Source of the DNA: an uncultured Alphaproteobacteria bacterium
GTDB taxonomy: Bacteria; Pseudomonadota; Alphaproteobacteria; RF32; CAG-239
NCBI GenBank assembly: GCA_949297415.1
Contig: CASFSV010000042.1
Location: forward strand, 1 to 34,899
Direction of reading: 5' to 3'
Length of the DNA stretch: 34,899 bases
In this document: positions 25,626-33,546 of the stretch, one piece after another
How the letters are laid out: each line of letters starts with the position of its first letter
Numbering within the stretch: the stretch's first letter is position 1
The notes under the pieces: model-generated
Databases searched by the model: none
What the model saw: the letters and a program-made list of their open reading frames with translations, nothing else
What the model was told of the DNA's origin: nothing
Program-made: the position numbers and the translations under genes

Positions 25626-27016
25626 TTCTTTTGAAGTATTTCTGTAGAGTATAAACAGTATTTAGTATTTAGCTTGTGACGTAAATGGAAAGCCAGGTTT
25701 GAATTGTAATAACTTGGCTTTTCGCATGTACGAAAAAGCAGTAGATTAGGATTTTGTTGCGCATAGTCGGTTAGGGTGTAAATGTTTATACGTCTATACA
25801 TGTGATGTAATGATTCTTGAAATCCTTTTAGTGTTGTGTAGTTTGTTGTATTCTGGTTTATTAGAGTAATATTTTTATTTAAGTAGGGAAGTATTATATT
25901 ACCGTCAAAGTGCTCTAATACGATAATTGTTTGCTTTTTTTGAGCGAATAGCCGATTGATCTGTATGGCACTGTTTTGGAGCTGTTTTAAATAGTCTTTA
26001 TCAGCTATTTTGTATTGATTTGAAGTGTTAAAAATCAGAGCAGTTGCTATTATAGTAATAGGAAAAAATTTGGATAGTGTTAATTGTTCTTTTTCTTGTT
26101 TTATATTGCTTAGCCAATAAGTGCATATTAGGTATATGTAGAAGAAGTTGTGGAGATGTATTTCTCCATGATATAAATTACGGAATATTATAAAAAGTAG
26201 ACTTTGTGTGCTAATTAAGAAAAATAAAGCGGCGTATTTTTTATTTTTATAAAAAATGTAGAGGGAGAATAAAATTAAGATTAGATAGGTTGGGATATTA
26301 AGCGGAAATAAAGCTTCGTTGATATCCTCAGTTAGAGAATTAAAGGTAGGAGTGTGTTTAGTTATATCAGTGTCATAATTGTAAAATTGTATAATGATTA
26401 GGAGTAATTCAATAAGACCAGTTATTATAGTTTGTAGTGTAAGAGTTGTTAATGTATTGTTTTGTATGCTATCTTTTATATTTTCGTAGAAATAGAAGAT
26501 TCCTAGAGTTAAAGCTCCTAAAAAGCAGATAAGATTTGTATTGGCGGTTAGTAAGAGTAGACTTAAATATAAAATATTTTTTTTGTGTCGGTGGGGATAT
26601 AAACTTAAAATTGCAAATAGTAATAATAATCCGAGAGAATAAGTACGTGCAAATGCAATATATAATTGCAGGAATGGGGCTGAAAAAGTTATCAGATATT
26701 TCAGATAGGTGGGAAAAGGTGCGTATTTGTATAATAGATAAAAGGTTCCTAACATGAAGATTAGATTTAAAGCATACAAGGAGTATGGGTATAAGAAGTT
26801 TGTTTTGGCTATTGGCATTAAAACGTAAAACCAAAGAAAGGGGTGTCCTTCAGTTTTGCTTAAAGTTAATATATCTGTTAATGATAAATAGCGTGCAATA
26901 TTCCAAGCGTGAGCTTCGTCATAGTTGGGAGGGCAATTTAAATTTAAAAAAGCTGCCGCGATTATTAGGCTTGTAAAACCTATAATATACAAATGATGTT
27001 TCAGCAGCTTTTTCAT
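25622..27016 (-). CDS. GT-C-type membrane glycosyltransferase-like protein
   Basis: A 464-residue multi-pass membrane protein with about ten hydrophobic helices in the first 330 residues and a periplasmic C-terminal domain. The first external loop has YDEAHAWNIAR (D33, E34), the acidic pair used by the ArnT/PMT (GT39/GT83) family, followed by GHPFLWFYVLM. Such enzymes move a sugar from a polyprenyl-phosphate carrier to lipid A, protein or another envelope acceptor. The donor and acceptor are unknown. It starts three bases after the ychF stop with no Shine-Dalgarno sequence, which implies coupling. It is richer in A/T, Ile, Leu and Asn than its neighbours, possibly a more recent arrival. Confidence 0.72.
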   Translation of the reverse strand: MKKLLKHHLYIIGFTSLIIAAAFLNLNCPPNYDEAHAWNIARYLSLTDILTLSKTEGHPFLWFYVLMPIAKTNFLYPYSLYALNLIFMLGTFYLLYKYAPFPTYLKYLITFSAPFLQLYIAFARTYSLGLLLLFAILSLYPHRHKKNILYLSLLLLTANTNLICFLGALTLGIFYFYENIKDSIQNNTLTTLTLQTIITGLIELLLIIIQFYNYDTDITKHTPTFNSLTEDINEALFPLNIPTYLILILFSLYIFYKNKKYAALFFLISTQSLLFIIFRNLYHGEIHLHNFFYIYLICTYWLSNIKQEKEQLTLSKFFPITIIATALIFNTSNQYKIADKDYLKQLQNSAIQINRLFAQKKQTIIVLEHFDGNIILPYLNKNITLINQNTTNYTTLKGFQESLHHMYRRINIYTLTDYAQQNPNLLLFRTCEKPSYYNSNLAFHLRHKLNTKYCLYSTEILQKN

Positions 27017-27019
27017 TTT

Positions 27020-28132
27020 CTAGACGTTAAATAAGAAATTTAATAAGTCTCCGTCTTGAACGACATAGTCTTTGCCTTCAGAACGCATTTTTCCGGCTTC
27101 TTTACAGCCTTGTTCACCTCCAAATTTGATATAGTCATCATAGGCTATTGTTTCAGCGCGAATAAAACCTCTTTCAAAATCTGAGTGAATGATGCCTGCG
27201 CATTGGGGGGCTTTAGAACCCTTTAAAAATGTCCATGCTCTTACTTCTTTGGGGCCGGCGGTGAAATATGTTTCAAGACCAAGTAATTCATAGCCTGCTT
27301 TGATGATTTTAGTTAAGCCGGTTTCTTCTAAACCTAGTGCGGAGAGAAATTCTTGTTTTTCTTCTTCACTGTCTAATTGTGCTACTTCTGATTCAATTGC
27401 CGCAGAAATAATGACAGCTTTAGCGTGTTCTTTTTCGGCTTTTTCAAATACTTTTTTTGAAAATTCGTTGCCGGTAGCTGCACTATCTTCATCAACATTG
27501 CAAACGTATAATACGGGTTTTGATGTTAAAAGTTGCATCATTTGATATTGCTTCCACGCATCTTTATCGTCAGGAGAGGGGGCGGCTGTTCGTGCAGGTT
27601 TTCCTTCTCGCAGGGCATTGATTATCGGTTCCATTACTCTGGCTCTGACTGCTGCTTCTTTATCTCCTCCGGTTTGTGCTTTTTTCTTGGTTTGTTCAAA
27701 ACGTTTTTCTAATGATTCTAAATCGGCAATCATTAACTCGGTTTCAACAATTTCAGCATCACGAATTGGGTCAACAGAACCTTCAACGTGAGTAATGTTG
27801 CTATCTTCAAAGCATCGTAAAACATGGATTATGGCATCTGTTTCACGAATATTGGCTAAAAATTGGTTGCCTAAACCTTCTCCTTTGGATGCGCCTTTTA
27901 CTAAACCGGCTATATCTACAAATTCTAATTGTGTGGGAACAATGTTTTTGGGGTGAACTATATTAGCAAGTTCTTGCAAACGTTTATCTGGTACGGCGAC
28001 TCGTCCGGTATTCGGTTCAATCGTACAAAACGGAAAGTTTGCTGCTTGTGCCGCAATGGTTTGTGTTAATGCGTTGAAAAGAGTGGATTTGCCTACGTTT
28101 GGAAGACCTACAATACCACAGTTAAATCCCAT
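27020..28132 (-). CDS. ychF: redox-regulated ATPase/GTPase YchF
   Basis: A 370-residue Obg-related P-loop protein. The G1 motif is in GIVGLPNVGKSTLFNALT, G3 in DIAGLVKGASKGEGLGN, and the NVDE motif (where GTPases have NKxD) explains the family's preference for ATP. The C-terminal TGS-like domain (GPKEVRAWTFLKGSKAPQCAGIIHSDFERGFIRAE) is intact. It binds ribosomes and is linked to stress responses. A GGAGCAAT site precedes the ATG. It lies downstream of pth, as in many alphaproteobacteria. Confidence 0.97.
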   Translation of the reverse strand: MGFNCGIVGLPNVGKSTLFNALTQTIAAQAANFPFCTIEPNTGRVAVPDKRLQELANIVHPKNIVPTQLEFVDIAGLVKGASKGEGLGNQFLANIRETDAIIHVLRCFEDSNITHVEGSVDPIRDAEIVETELMIADLESLEKRFEQTKKKAQTGGDKEAAVRARVMEPIINALREGKPARTAAPSPDDKDAWKQYQMMQLLTSKPVLYVCNVDEDSAATGNEFSKKVFEKAEKEHAKAVIISAAIESEVAQLDSEEEKQEFLSALGLEETGLTKIIKAGYELLGLETYFTAGPKEVRAWTFLKGSKAPQCAGIIHSDFERGFIRAETIAYDDYIKFGGEQGCKEAGKMRSEGKDYVVQDGDLLNFLFNV

Positions 28133-28251
28133 TTTATTGCTCCTATTATCATTATGTTTTCTTTTACGCGGTTATACTAAAGAAGTAATTTTTTTGCAAT
28201 AAAAAAATATAGGATTGAAAGGGGGAAGTGTTGGTTTTTAATAAGAAAAAT

Positions 28252-28824
28252 TTATTTACTGTTATGCATTCCAATGAGATTGGAATAATGTGCAATACCT
28301 TTGTTTAATAATTCGTCGATACTGTTTGATATAAAGTCTAGGCGTTCTTGTAAAATGTCCATTTCGGCTTTGGTAAAGCGTGATAGTACAAAATTGACTG
28401 TATCTGTGTGGTGCTCTTGAGGAGAGCCAACTCCGATGCGGATGCGGTTATATTCAGGCCCTATTTGCGAATCTATGTTTTTTAGCCCATTATGTCCTCC
28501 AGCAGATCCTCCGATTTTTGCTTTTAATTTGCCTAAAGCTAAGTCTTTATCATCATGAATAACGATAATGTTTTGGGGCGCTATTTTGTAAAAATTAGCT
28601 ACTTTGCCGACAGAGTTTCCTGATAAGTTCATAAATGTTTGTGGTTTTAGTAGCAGAACTTTTTGGTTATCGATATTACCTTCTGCTAATAGCCCTTCAA
28701 ATTTTGCCTTGAAAGGTGAAAAATTATAGCGGCTGTGTATTTCATCAGCCGCCATAAATCCAATGTTATGGCGGGTTTTTGCATATTCTTCACCAGGATT
28801 GCCTAAACCTACCACTAAAAACAT
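28252..28824 (-). CDS. pth: peptidyl-tRNA hydrolase
   Basis: A 190-residue enzyme freeing tRNA from prematurely released peptidyl-tRNA. The active-site residues are visible: N in GLGNPGEEYAKTRHNIGF along with the catalytic His, Asp in VIHDDKDL, and Asn in GGSAGGHNGLKNI. The length is normal. It begins 18 bases after the rplY stop, so rplY-pth are co-transcribed. Confidence 0.97.
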   Translation of the reverse strand: MFLVVGLGNPGEEYAKTRHNIGFMAADEIHSRYNFSPFKAKFEGLLAEGNIDNQKVLLLKPQTFMNLSGNSVGKVANFYKIAPQNIIVIHDDKDLALGKLKAKIGGSAGGHNGLKNIDSQIGPEYNRIRIGVGSPQEHHTDTVNFVLSRFTKAEMDILQERLDFISNSIDELLNKGIAHYSNLIGMHNSK

Positions 28825-28842
28825 CTTCTTGCCCTATAATTC

Positions 28843-29133
28843 TTAATTACGCATAAAGTCAACGTGAATAGGCATATCCGATACCGGGTCAAATTGTACA
28901 TCTTTGCAGATTACTTTTTCAGATTTACCATTTAAAGAAATGGTAATTACTGATTTATAGAAATCACGAAGATCAAGAGCCTTTTCAAGTTCAACGGGGT
29001 GTAAACTGATGTTTACAGCGTTTTTCTTTCCGCCATATATAACTGCAGGAATGCGGCCTTCTCTACGACATGCACGAGCTGCCCCCTTACCTGCTTTTTC
29101 ACGCAAATTTGCATTAAATGTAATTTCTGACAT
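28843..29133 (-). CDS. rplY: 50S ribosomal protein L25, short form
   Basis: A 96-residue L25 that binds 5S rRNA. It shows the L25 core: REKAGKGAARACRREGRIPAVIYGG and the closing VQFDPVSDMPIHVDFMR. Most alphaproteobacterial L25 proteins carry an additional C-terminal CTC/TL5 domain and run to about 200 residues; this one stops at the core, as in E. coli. The stop lies cleanly before pth, with no remnant of the CTC domain between them. AAAGGATT precedes the ATG. Confidence 0.94.
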   Translation of the reverse strand: MSEITFNANLREKAGKGAARACRREGRIPAVIYGGKKNAVNISLHPVELEKALDLRDFYKSVITISLNGKSEKVICKDVQFDPVSDMPIHVDFMRN

Positions 29134-29244
29134 GTTTTTAATCCTTTTATAAAATTAAATTTATCCAATCGACCTCCAGGGGTGCCGTTTGGTGTGGAAT
29201 CTTATATATCTTGTTGTTTTAAAAATCAAGGCTTTTTTAGAAAT

Positions 29245-29270
29245 AAAGAGGAGATTTTGCCTCCTCTTTT
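29245..29270. terminator. hairpin terminator downstream of pssA
   Basis: A perfect nine-bp stem AAAGAGGAG/CTCCTCTTT (29245-29253 with 29261-29269) begins five bases after the pssA stop. The following minus-strand sequence is T-rich (TTTATTTCT). Confidence 0.65.
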
Positions 29271-29274
29271 ATTC

Positions 29275-30084
29275 TTACTGTTGTATTTGTGTGTCTATTT
29301 GGTTTTTTTCGTAATCTCTCTTGTCTTTTAAGAATTTTAGAATTCCAAAAGGAATAGAAAGGGTGTACAGTGCAGTTAGCACGCCTAATGTTAGCCAAGT
29401 TTGGGTGAATAGAAAATTGGCTAACAGTGCTACAATGATTAATAAAGGAACAATCATTGATGCTTTTATTTTGCTTTTTTTCAATGAAATTGTTGGAATT
29501 CGGCTTGTTTCTAAGTATGAAACAAAGCACATCCATAATCCGCAGAATAAGTGTGTTCTTAAAATATTTTCTGCTTCAATAAAATCAAAACTTATCAGAA
29601 TTGGCATCATGACCATTGCTGCAGCTGCCGGAGCTGGAACTCCGGTGAAATAGTGTGACCAATATGGCGGAATTGTTTTATCTTCCAGCATGGTGTTGAA
29701 ACGAGCTAAGCGCATTGCCATTCCCATTGCAAACAGTAAACAGAAAAACCAACCAATTTTAGGAAGATCAAATAAACACCATTGAAACATTAAAATTGCA
29801 GGAGCAACGCCAAAGCTCACAAAATCGCTTAGAGAATCCAATTCTGCTCCAAATTTAGAAGATGCTTTTAACATTCTGGCCAGTCTTCCGTCCAGTCCAT
29901 CAAATAGCGCTGCTAAAAATATGAATAAGACGGCTTTACTCCAGTCTTCTTGTACGGAATAACGAATTGATGTAATGCCTGAGCACAGAGCTAGCATTGT
30001 TACAATGTTGGGAACTAATTTACGAAAAGGGACTTCCGAAAATTTGTTCTTTGTGAATTTTATTTTCTTATTTAAGGGTTTCAT
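29275..30084 (-). CDS. pssA: CDP-diacylglycerol-serine O-phosphatidyltransferase
   Basis: A 269-residue integral membrane enzyme making phosphatidylserine. The CDP-alcohol phosphatidyltransferase motif is complete: DGLDGRLARMLKASSKFG-x3-DSLSD, with about eight hydrophobic helices. The frame extends to a TTG at 30102, but AAAGG lies seven bases before ATG 30084, so I use that. The usual upstream partner psd (phosphatidylserine decarboxylase) is absent here. It heads the minus-strand block; tRNA-Leu lies upstream on the other strand. Confidence 0.94.
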   Translation of the reverse strand: MKPLNKKIKFTKNKFSEVPFRKLVPNIVTMLALCSGITSIRYSVQEDWSKAVLFIFLAALFDGLDGRLARMLKASSKFGAELDSLSDFVSFGVAPAILMFQWCLFDLPKIGWFFCLLFAMGMAMRLARFNTMLEDKTIPPYWSHYFTGVPAPAAAAMVMMPILISFDFIEAENILRTHLFCGLWMCFVSYLETSRIPTISLKKSKIKASMIVPLLIIVALLANFLFTQTWLTLGVLTALYTLSIPFGILKFLKDKRDYEKNQIDTQIQQ

Positions 30085-30218
30085 AAAATTGCCTTTCTTC
30101 AAATGCTTATGCCGAAACGTTGTTTCTGCCGCATAAACTAAATATTACCTAAAATATGCGTTGCATATTAAAAACAGGAAAAATTTTAACCGGAAATAAA
30201 AAAAATACAAGTTTTATG

Positions 30219-30247
30219 TTGCATTTATATTTTTTTGTTTGTATAAG
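30219..30247 (+). promoter_or_regulatory. promoter of tRNA-Leu
   Basis: TTGCAT (30219-30224), a 17-bp spacer and TATAAG (30242-30247). Predicted start near 30254, about 11 bases before the mature tRNA. Confidence 0.7.
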
Positions 30248-30264
30248 ATATTTCCAGATGATTT

Positions 30265-30351
30265 GCGCTTGTGGCGGAACAGGTAGACGCTGCAGACTTA
30301 AAATCTGTTGGGAGCAATCCCGTGCCGGTTCGATTCCGGCCTAGCGCACCA
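30265..30351 (+). tRNA. tRNA-Leu (anticodon UAA)
   Basis: An 87-nt class II tRNA with encoded CCA. The anticodon loop CTTAAAA gives UAA; the D-arm is TGGCGGAACAGGTAGACGC; the variable arm is GGGAGCAATCCC-like; the T-arm is GCCGG-TTCGATT-CCGGC. The acceptor stem GCGCTTG pairs with CTAGCGC, leaving a T-T mismatch at pair 6-67, which is unusual for this tRNA. It has its own promoter and terminator. Confidence 0.95.
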
Positions 30352-30356
30352 TTTAG

Positions 30357-30398
30357 AAAACAAAGGCTTTCGGCGATTTTGCTAAAAGCCTTGTTTTT
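30357..30398 (+). terminator. rho-independent terminator of tRNA-Leu
   Basis: Stem 30357-30370 with 30385-30398 (one bulged A) ending in five T. Confidence 0.75.
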
Positions 30399-30425
30399 AT
30401 TCTAAAATGACGAAATTTTAAATTT

Positions 30426-30444
30426 GTCCCACTATAGTCCCACT
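30426..30444 (+). repeat. direct repeat GTCCCACT-ata-GTCCCACT
   Basis: Two 8-bp copies (30426-30433, 30437-30444) 11 bp apart lie just past the tRNA terminator. Possibly a remnant of an integration boundary or a protein-binding site; no more can be said. Confidence 0.4.
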
Positions 30445-30568
30445 TTTTTAGGTATTTTGGGGTATCATATTTTATCATTGGTGATAGCTGATGTGTGCAA
30501 GTGATTAAAATTTACGATAAAATATGCCTGTACATCTACATTGTTGGGAATTTCTTTTCTATTCTTTA

Positions 30569-31531
30569 TTAATTCTTTGACGTATACCAGTTCTCGGGTT
30601 TAATGACTTTAACATGATTTCCCCAAGTGTAGAGGTGCCAATCCATTTCTAATCTGCCGCCGGCCGTAAACTTTACGGTTAAGGTGCCATCTTGATTTTT
30701 GATTACTTGTTGGTTTGGGTGAAAAATATATTGAGAAGCCTCTTCTGCCACTTTTGTATCAAACAACCACTCAACCTCAAATGGTGGTTCATGATAAGCT
30801 CCAAATGACTCTTCAGCGTATTTTTGTAAGTTAAAATTTGGTAGATTAAATATCACCTTATCCAATATCTCTACGTCTTTAATGTTACTTAAAATAAAAT
30901 TATGCACGTCCTCTCCAAAATAGCCGTCTGCGTGGTGGGCAACTAAATAATGGTTTCTTTCGCCATAAAGAAAGCCATAAGGATTTAAGGTATTAATACT
31001 TATTTTGCCTGAGCTTTGATTATAATATTTAATTTTAACTTGATGGTACTCCAAGATGGCTTGTCTTAATGCTGATACAATTTTTTCATCTATCACCAAC
31101 CGAGGACCGGGGCGACAAATAAATCCTTCTGCTTCAAGCAAAGTCTCGCTATCGGGTTCAATTCTGCTCATAACATCAGATTTAACGCTGGCTTTAATCA
31201 TATTGATGATTTTTTGCATTGTTTTTTCTTTATCAGGTAGTTGTTTCTGCTTAAATATCGTGCAAGCCGTTTCTAAAGTATTTAAGTCATCCGCTGAAAA
31301 CTGTATAAAGTCTTTCAAGGTACCTTGCGGTATATACCATCTCTTTTGGTTGTTGTCGCCAATGATTTCTTCTGCTTGATGAAAACGATTAATAATCATA
31401 TCGCGCATACGTTCGGCAGTTCTTCTGGAAACACCAAATCTTTCAGATATTTCATTTAACGACACACCTTCTCTTGACGACTGCATCCAGATTGCTAAAT
31501 CTAATAAATCGTTTGCTTTTTCGTATGACAT
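30569..31531 (-). CDS. WYL-domain transcriptional regulator
   Basis: A 320-residue regulator. The N-terminal winged helix-turn-helix is of DeoR/HTH_11 type (VSLNEISERFGVSRRTAERMRDMI, about 22-46). The WYL domain (about 140-220) has the family pattern LNPYGFLYGERNHYLVAHH, with NHYLVA at the usual WYL position, and the WCX-like C-terminal domain follows (FEVEWLFDTKVAEEASQY). WYL domains are thought to sense nucleic-acid or nucleotide ligands, and WYL regulators often sit in mobile elements and defence islands. GGGAGAAAACA precedes ATG. It is divergent from the lipoprotein gene across 103 bp holding direct repeats. Confidence 0.9.
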   Translation of the reverse strand: MSYEKANDLLDLAIWMQSSREGVSLNEISERFGVSRRTAERMRDMIINRFHQAEEIIGDNNQKRWYIPQGTLKDFIQFSADDLNTLETACTIFKQKQLPDKEKTMQKIINMIKASVKSDVMSRIEPDSETLLEAEGFICRPGPRLVIDEKIVSALRQAILEYHQVKIKYYNQSSGKISINTLNPYGFLYGERNHYLVAHHADGYFGEDVHNFILSNIKDVEILDKVIFNLPNFNLQKYAEESFGAYHEPPFEVEWLFDTKVAEEASQYIFHPNQQVIKNQDGTLTVKFTAGGRLEMDWHLYTWGNHVKVIKPENWYTSKN

Positions 31532-31591
31532 TGTTTTCTCCCAGCCTGAATATAAAATTTGTATACGACATATTTTGGCATAAACATCATT

Positions 31592-31615
31592 AAAATAATC
31601 TTACAAAATAATCTT
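31592..31615 (+). promoter_or_regulatory. paired 11-bp direct repeats between divergent genes, candidate operator
   Basis: AAAATAATCTT occurs twice (31592-31602 and 31605-31615), with a 13-bp period, directly before the GAGGTG ribosome site of the lipoprotein gene. The placement suggests a regulator-binding site, perhaps for the WYL protein; this is inference. Confidence 0.4.
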
Positions 31616-31634
31616 TTTTTAGTGAGGTGCATAA

Positions 31635-32114
31635 ATGGTGAAAAAATATCTTCTTCTTGCTATTTTTCTTTTTGTTGCGGCGGGATGTCAATATTTTCGC
31701 TCTACAACGGATCCTTTGTATAACATCTTAGAACAAGGTGTTAAAGAGTTTGATGCTAAAGGCGGAAAAATATTCATTACCAATGCTCAGACAAAGCAAA
31801 TATACAAGATATACAGTGTTGGAAAATGTGCTTTTACCCCATTTAATCTGCAAGAGAATCGCAATTGTATAATCAAAGATGTTGATATAAATGGGCAAAA
31901 TATTACCACCTATTCTTGCACTTTAACAAAATCTTCCTCATCTGAAGTTGAGACTGTAGCCTATGCCAACATTATTCGTGATAATCAAAAATATACAATA
32001 TGGGTGGTTTTAAATTCTCCTCAACCTAAGAAAAAAACTTTTGGCTTTACAACCGCTTCTTGGAACGCATTACCGGTGCTCCATCGGGCTCTAAGCATAT
32101 TAATTGATTATTAA
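31635..32114 (+). CDS. predicted lipoprotein of unknown function
   Basis: A 159-residue protein with a signal peptide and a lipobox (VAAGC, Cys18). After the Cys is Gln, so outer-membrane sorting is likely if Lol rules apply. The mature part has no domain I recognise; it contains three further cysteines (near 54, 69 and 83) that may pair. GAGGTG lies before the ATG. It is followed 47 bases later by the 32162-32986 gene on the same strand, which suggests one transcript. Unknown function. Confidence 0.75.
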   Translation: MVKKYLLLAIFLFVAAGCQYFRSTTDPLYNILEQGVKEFDAKGGKIFITNAQTKQIYKIYSVGKCAFTPFNLQENRNCIIKDVDINGQNITTYSCTLTKSSSSEVETVAYANIIRDNQKYTIWVVLNSPQPKKKTFGFTTASWNALPVLHRALSILIDY

Positions 32115-32161
32115 AATGTTTTTTCATAAAATTTATAAAACAGTTTTGAAAGGAGTTTAAT

Positions 32162-32986
32162 ATGAACGAGAATATAAATATTGATGTAGATTTTTCCTTT
32201 ACTGATGATACCTCTTTTTGGGATATGTTTAATGCTAACGGATCTTCTCGCAAATGCCCAGATCCCGACAGCTACAGCCCCACACTTCGATCTTATCATC
32301 AAAAATTGTGGAGTAAGAAACTGCCAAATGGCTATGTGATGGAGTTAACAGAAGATGTAGATTCTTATTTAATATGGAAAGATTTTCGTTTTGGAGCAGA
32401 TTCGATTGTTAATATGTATTTTCATCATCATCCTAGAAATATCAATAATCATTTAACCGATGAAATTAAGCAATATCTTTGCGATAATGCAAATGAAGAC
32501 GGTACTAAATTTAATGATTTCACTTCTTTTTATAAAGATTATCTGAAAAAATCATATACGATTGGTGGAAGTATTATATTTCCAATATTGCCAAGAACTA
32601 AATCCATAAATGTTGCCAGAGGCACTTCTTTGAATGATAGATTTGATTTAACTTTAGAGTGCATTCGTTTATATTATCTTGGAGAAAAAAGCCCTTTATT
32701 TGATACGTTAAAAGCAAATGAAACAATATTTAATGCTTTAATGGCCAATAAACCTTTCTTTGATTTGTTTGAAAATTTCAAAGAATATGTTAAGTTCTTT
32801 TATTTGGATGACTTGGTTACAGATAACTATACTGCAATAAAATACTTTAACAGTTGCACAGATATTATCCATGCTAAATATCCATCATCAGCTGAAGATT
32901 GGTTGGCTTTATATAAAAATCAATTGGCTTTTGTAAAAAATAGAAACAATAGAATAAAAAGAGAAATCATTAAAAGAAGCCTTTAA
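32162..32986 (+). CDS. DUF6994-like protein, unknown function
   Basis: A 274-residue soluble protein. The N-terminal stretch DPDSYSPTLRSYHQKLWSKKLPNGYVMEL (about 39-67) resembles what I recall of DUF6994, a family of uncharacterised proteins scattered through gut and other bacteria, but I cannot search to confirm it. A His-rich segment (YFHHHPRNINNHL) lies near residue 90, and the second half is rich in Phe, Tyr and Leu. There is no signal peptide. AAAGGAG stands seven bases before ATG. Its patchy distribution and place in a tRNA-linked block suggest accessory function, unknown. Confidence 0.6.
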   Translation: MNENINIDVDFSFTDDTSFWDMFNANGSSRKCPDPDSYSPTLRSYHQKLWSKKLPNGYVMELTEDVDSYLIWKDFRFGADSIVNMYFHHHPRNINNHLTDEIKQYLCDNANEDGTKFNDFTSFYKDYLKKSYTIGGSIIFPILPRTKSINVARGTSLNDRFDLTLECIRLYYLGEKSPLFDTLKANETIFNALMANKPFFDLFENFKEYVKFFYLDDLVTDNYTAIKYFNSCTDIIHAKYPSSAEDWLALYKNQLAFVKNRNNRIKREIIKRSL

Positions 32987-32997
32987 TTGTTTATGCA

Positions 32998-33180
32998 TTA
33001 TAAATACACCCTGTGCCTCTTGGTATGGGGGGATTTTAATAGATTTATGTTTAGTTTATGGTGTTGTGCATATGAGTATAAAACAATTATTTCTTTTTTC
33101 AGCCACCAAGCATCCATTGCTTCGGTTAAGGATCAATAAATAGTAGGTAACAAAATACCATTAACGTTGATTTGGTGCAT
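32998..33180 (-). pseudogene. candidate small gene interrupted by TGA
   Basis: On the minus strand, AGGA is seven bases before an ATG at 33180. The frame reads MHQINVNGILLPTIY, then TGA (33133-33135), then 44 protein-like codons (SLTEAMDAWWLKKEIIVLYS and so on) to TAA at 32998. A perfect ribosome site followed by a frame that stays open on both sides of a single stop suggests a 60-codon gene broken by one mutation, or a 15-codon peptide. I recognise no family. Because TGA ends other genes here, readthrough is not assumed. Confidence 0.3.
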
Positions 33181-33381
33181 AGCATTTTCCTTTTATAAAT
33201 AGTTGTTTTACAAACTAACTGTTTAAATTATGCCGTGTATTTTCTAATTCTGAAGTCCCTTATTTTCTACTTTCTGGTAACATTTTGCTACGAATTTGAA
33301 TGTAAGTTGTAACTAAATTGATATATAATAAAAGTTGTATAATTTACAAAGAGATTATTTTGCATATAATGGTAAAATTTT

Positions 33382-33414
33382 GACGAAATTTTATGAAAGT
33401 TTTACGAAAATTAT
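33382..33414 (+). repeat. three phased 11-bp A/T-rich units
   Basis: GACGAAATTTT, ATGAAAGTTTT, ACGAAAATTAT follow each other with an 11-bp period, close to one DNA helical turn. Possible curved DNA or regulator-binding array upstream of the methyltransferase gene. Confidence 0.4.
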
Positions 33415-33466
33415 GATATTTATGTTTGTAGCTTTATGATTAAACATATATTTCTTTATAATTATA

Positions 33467-33495
33467 TTGACAAAATAAATATTTTATGATATTTA
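33467..33495 (+). promoter_or_regulatory. candidate promoter of the methyltransferase-like gene
   Basis: TTGACA (33467-33472) exactly matches -35; TATTTA (33490-33495) after 17 bp is a weak -10. The start codon lies 51 bp downstream. Confidence 0.4.
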
Positions 33496-33546
33496 TTTTT
33501 TGCAAAATATATTATTAGAAGTGTTTTATTTTAAAGTTATGTATAT

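Larger units (their letters stand above)
32987..33546. other. 560-bp very AT-rich intergenic region
   Basis: No intact gene of normal size. It holds a probable broken minus-strand small gene (32998-33180), an imperfect inverted repeat TAGTTGT-ttt-ACAAACTA near 33199-33216, a phased 11-bp repeat (33382-33414), and a TTGACA box at 33467-33472 upstream of the methyltransferase gene. Base composition is extreme for the window. Confidence 0.6.

Noticed and set aside
30156..30344. 62-codon plus-strand frame across the tRNA-Leu region.
   Set aside because: Its second half is the tRNA itself and its first half the tRNA promoter region.
30405..30450. Possible integrase C-terminus read on the minus strand through the GTCCCACT repeats (residues like KWDYSGTN).
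   Set aside because: Only a handful of residues, no catalytic Tyr context, and no upstream frame that could be an integrase.
33047..33139. 30-codon plus-strand frame opposite the broken small gene.
   Set aside because: No ribosome site; the opposite strand has a much better start region.
32998..33180. Recoding of TGA as tryptophan in this organism.
   Set aside because: TGA is the natural end of several genes here (for example at 1503-1505, 15646-15648 and 19669-19671), and no conserved gene contains an in-frame TGA.
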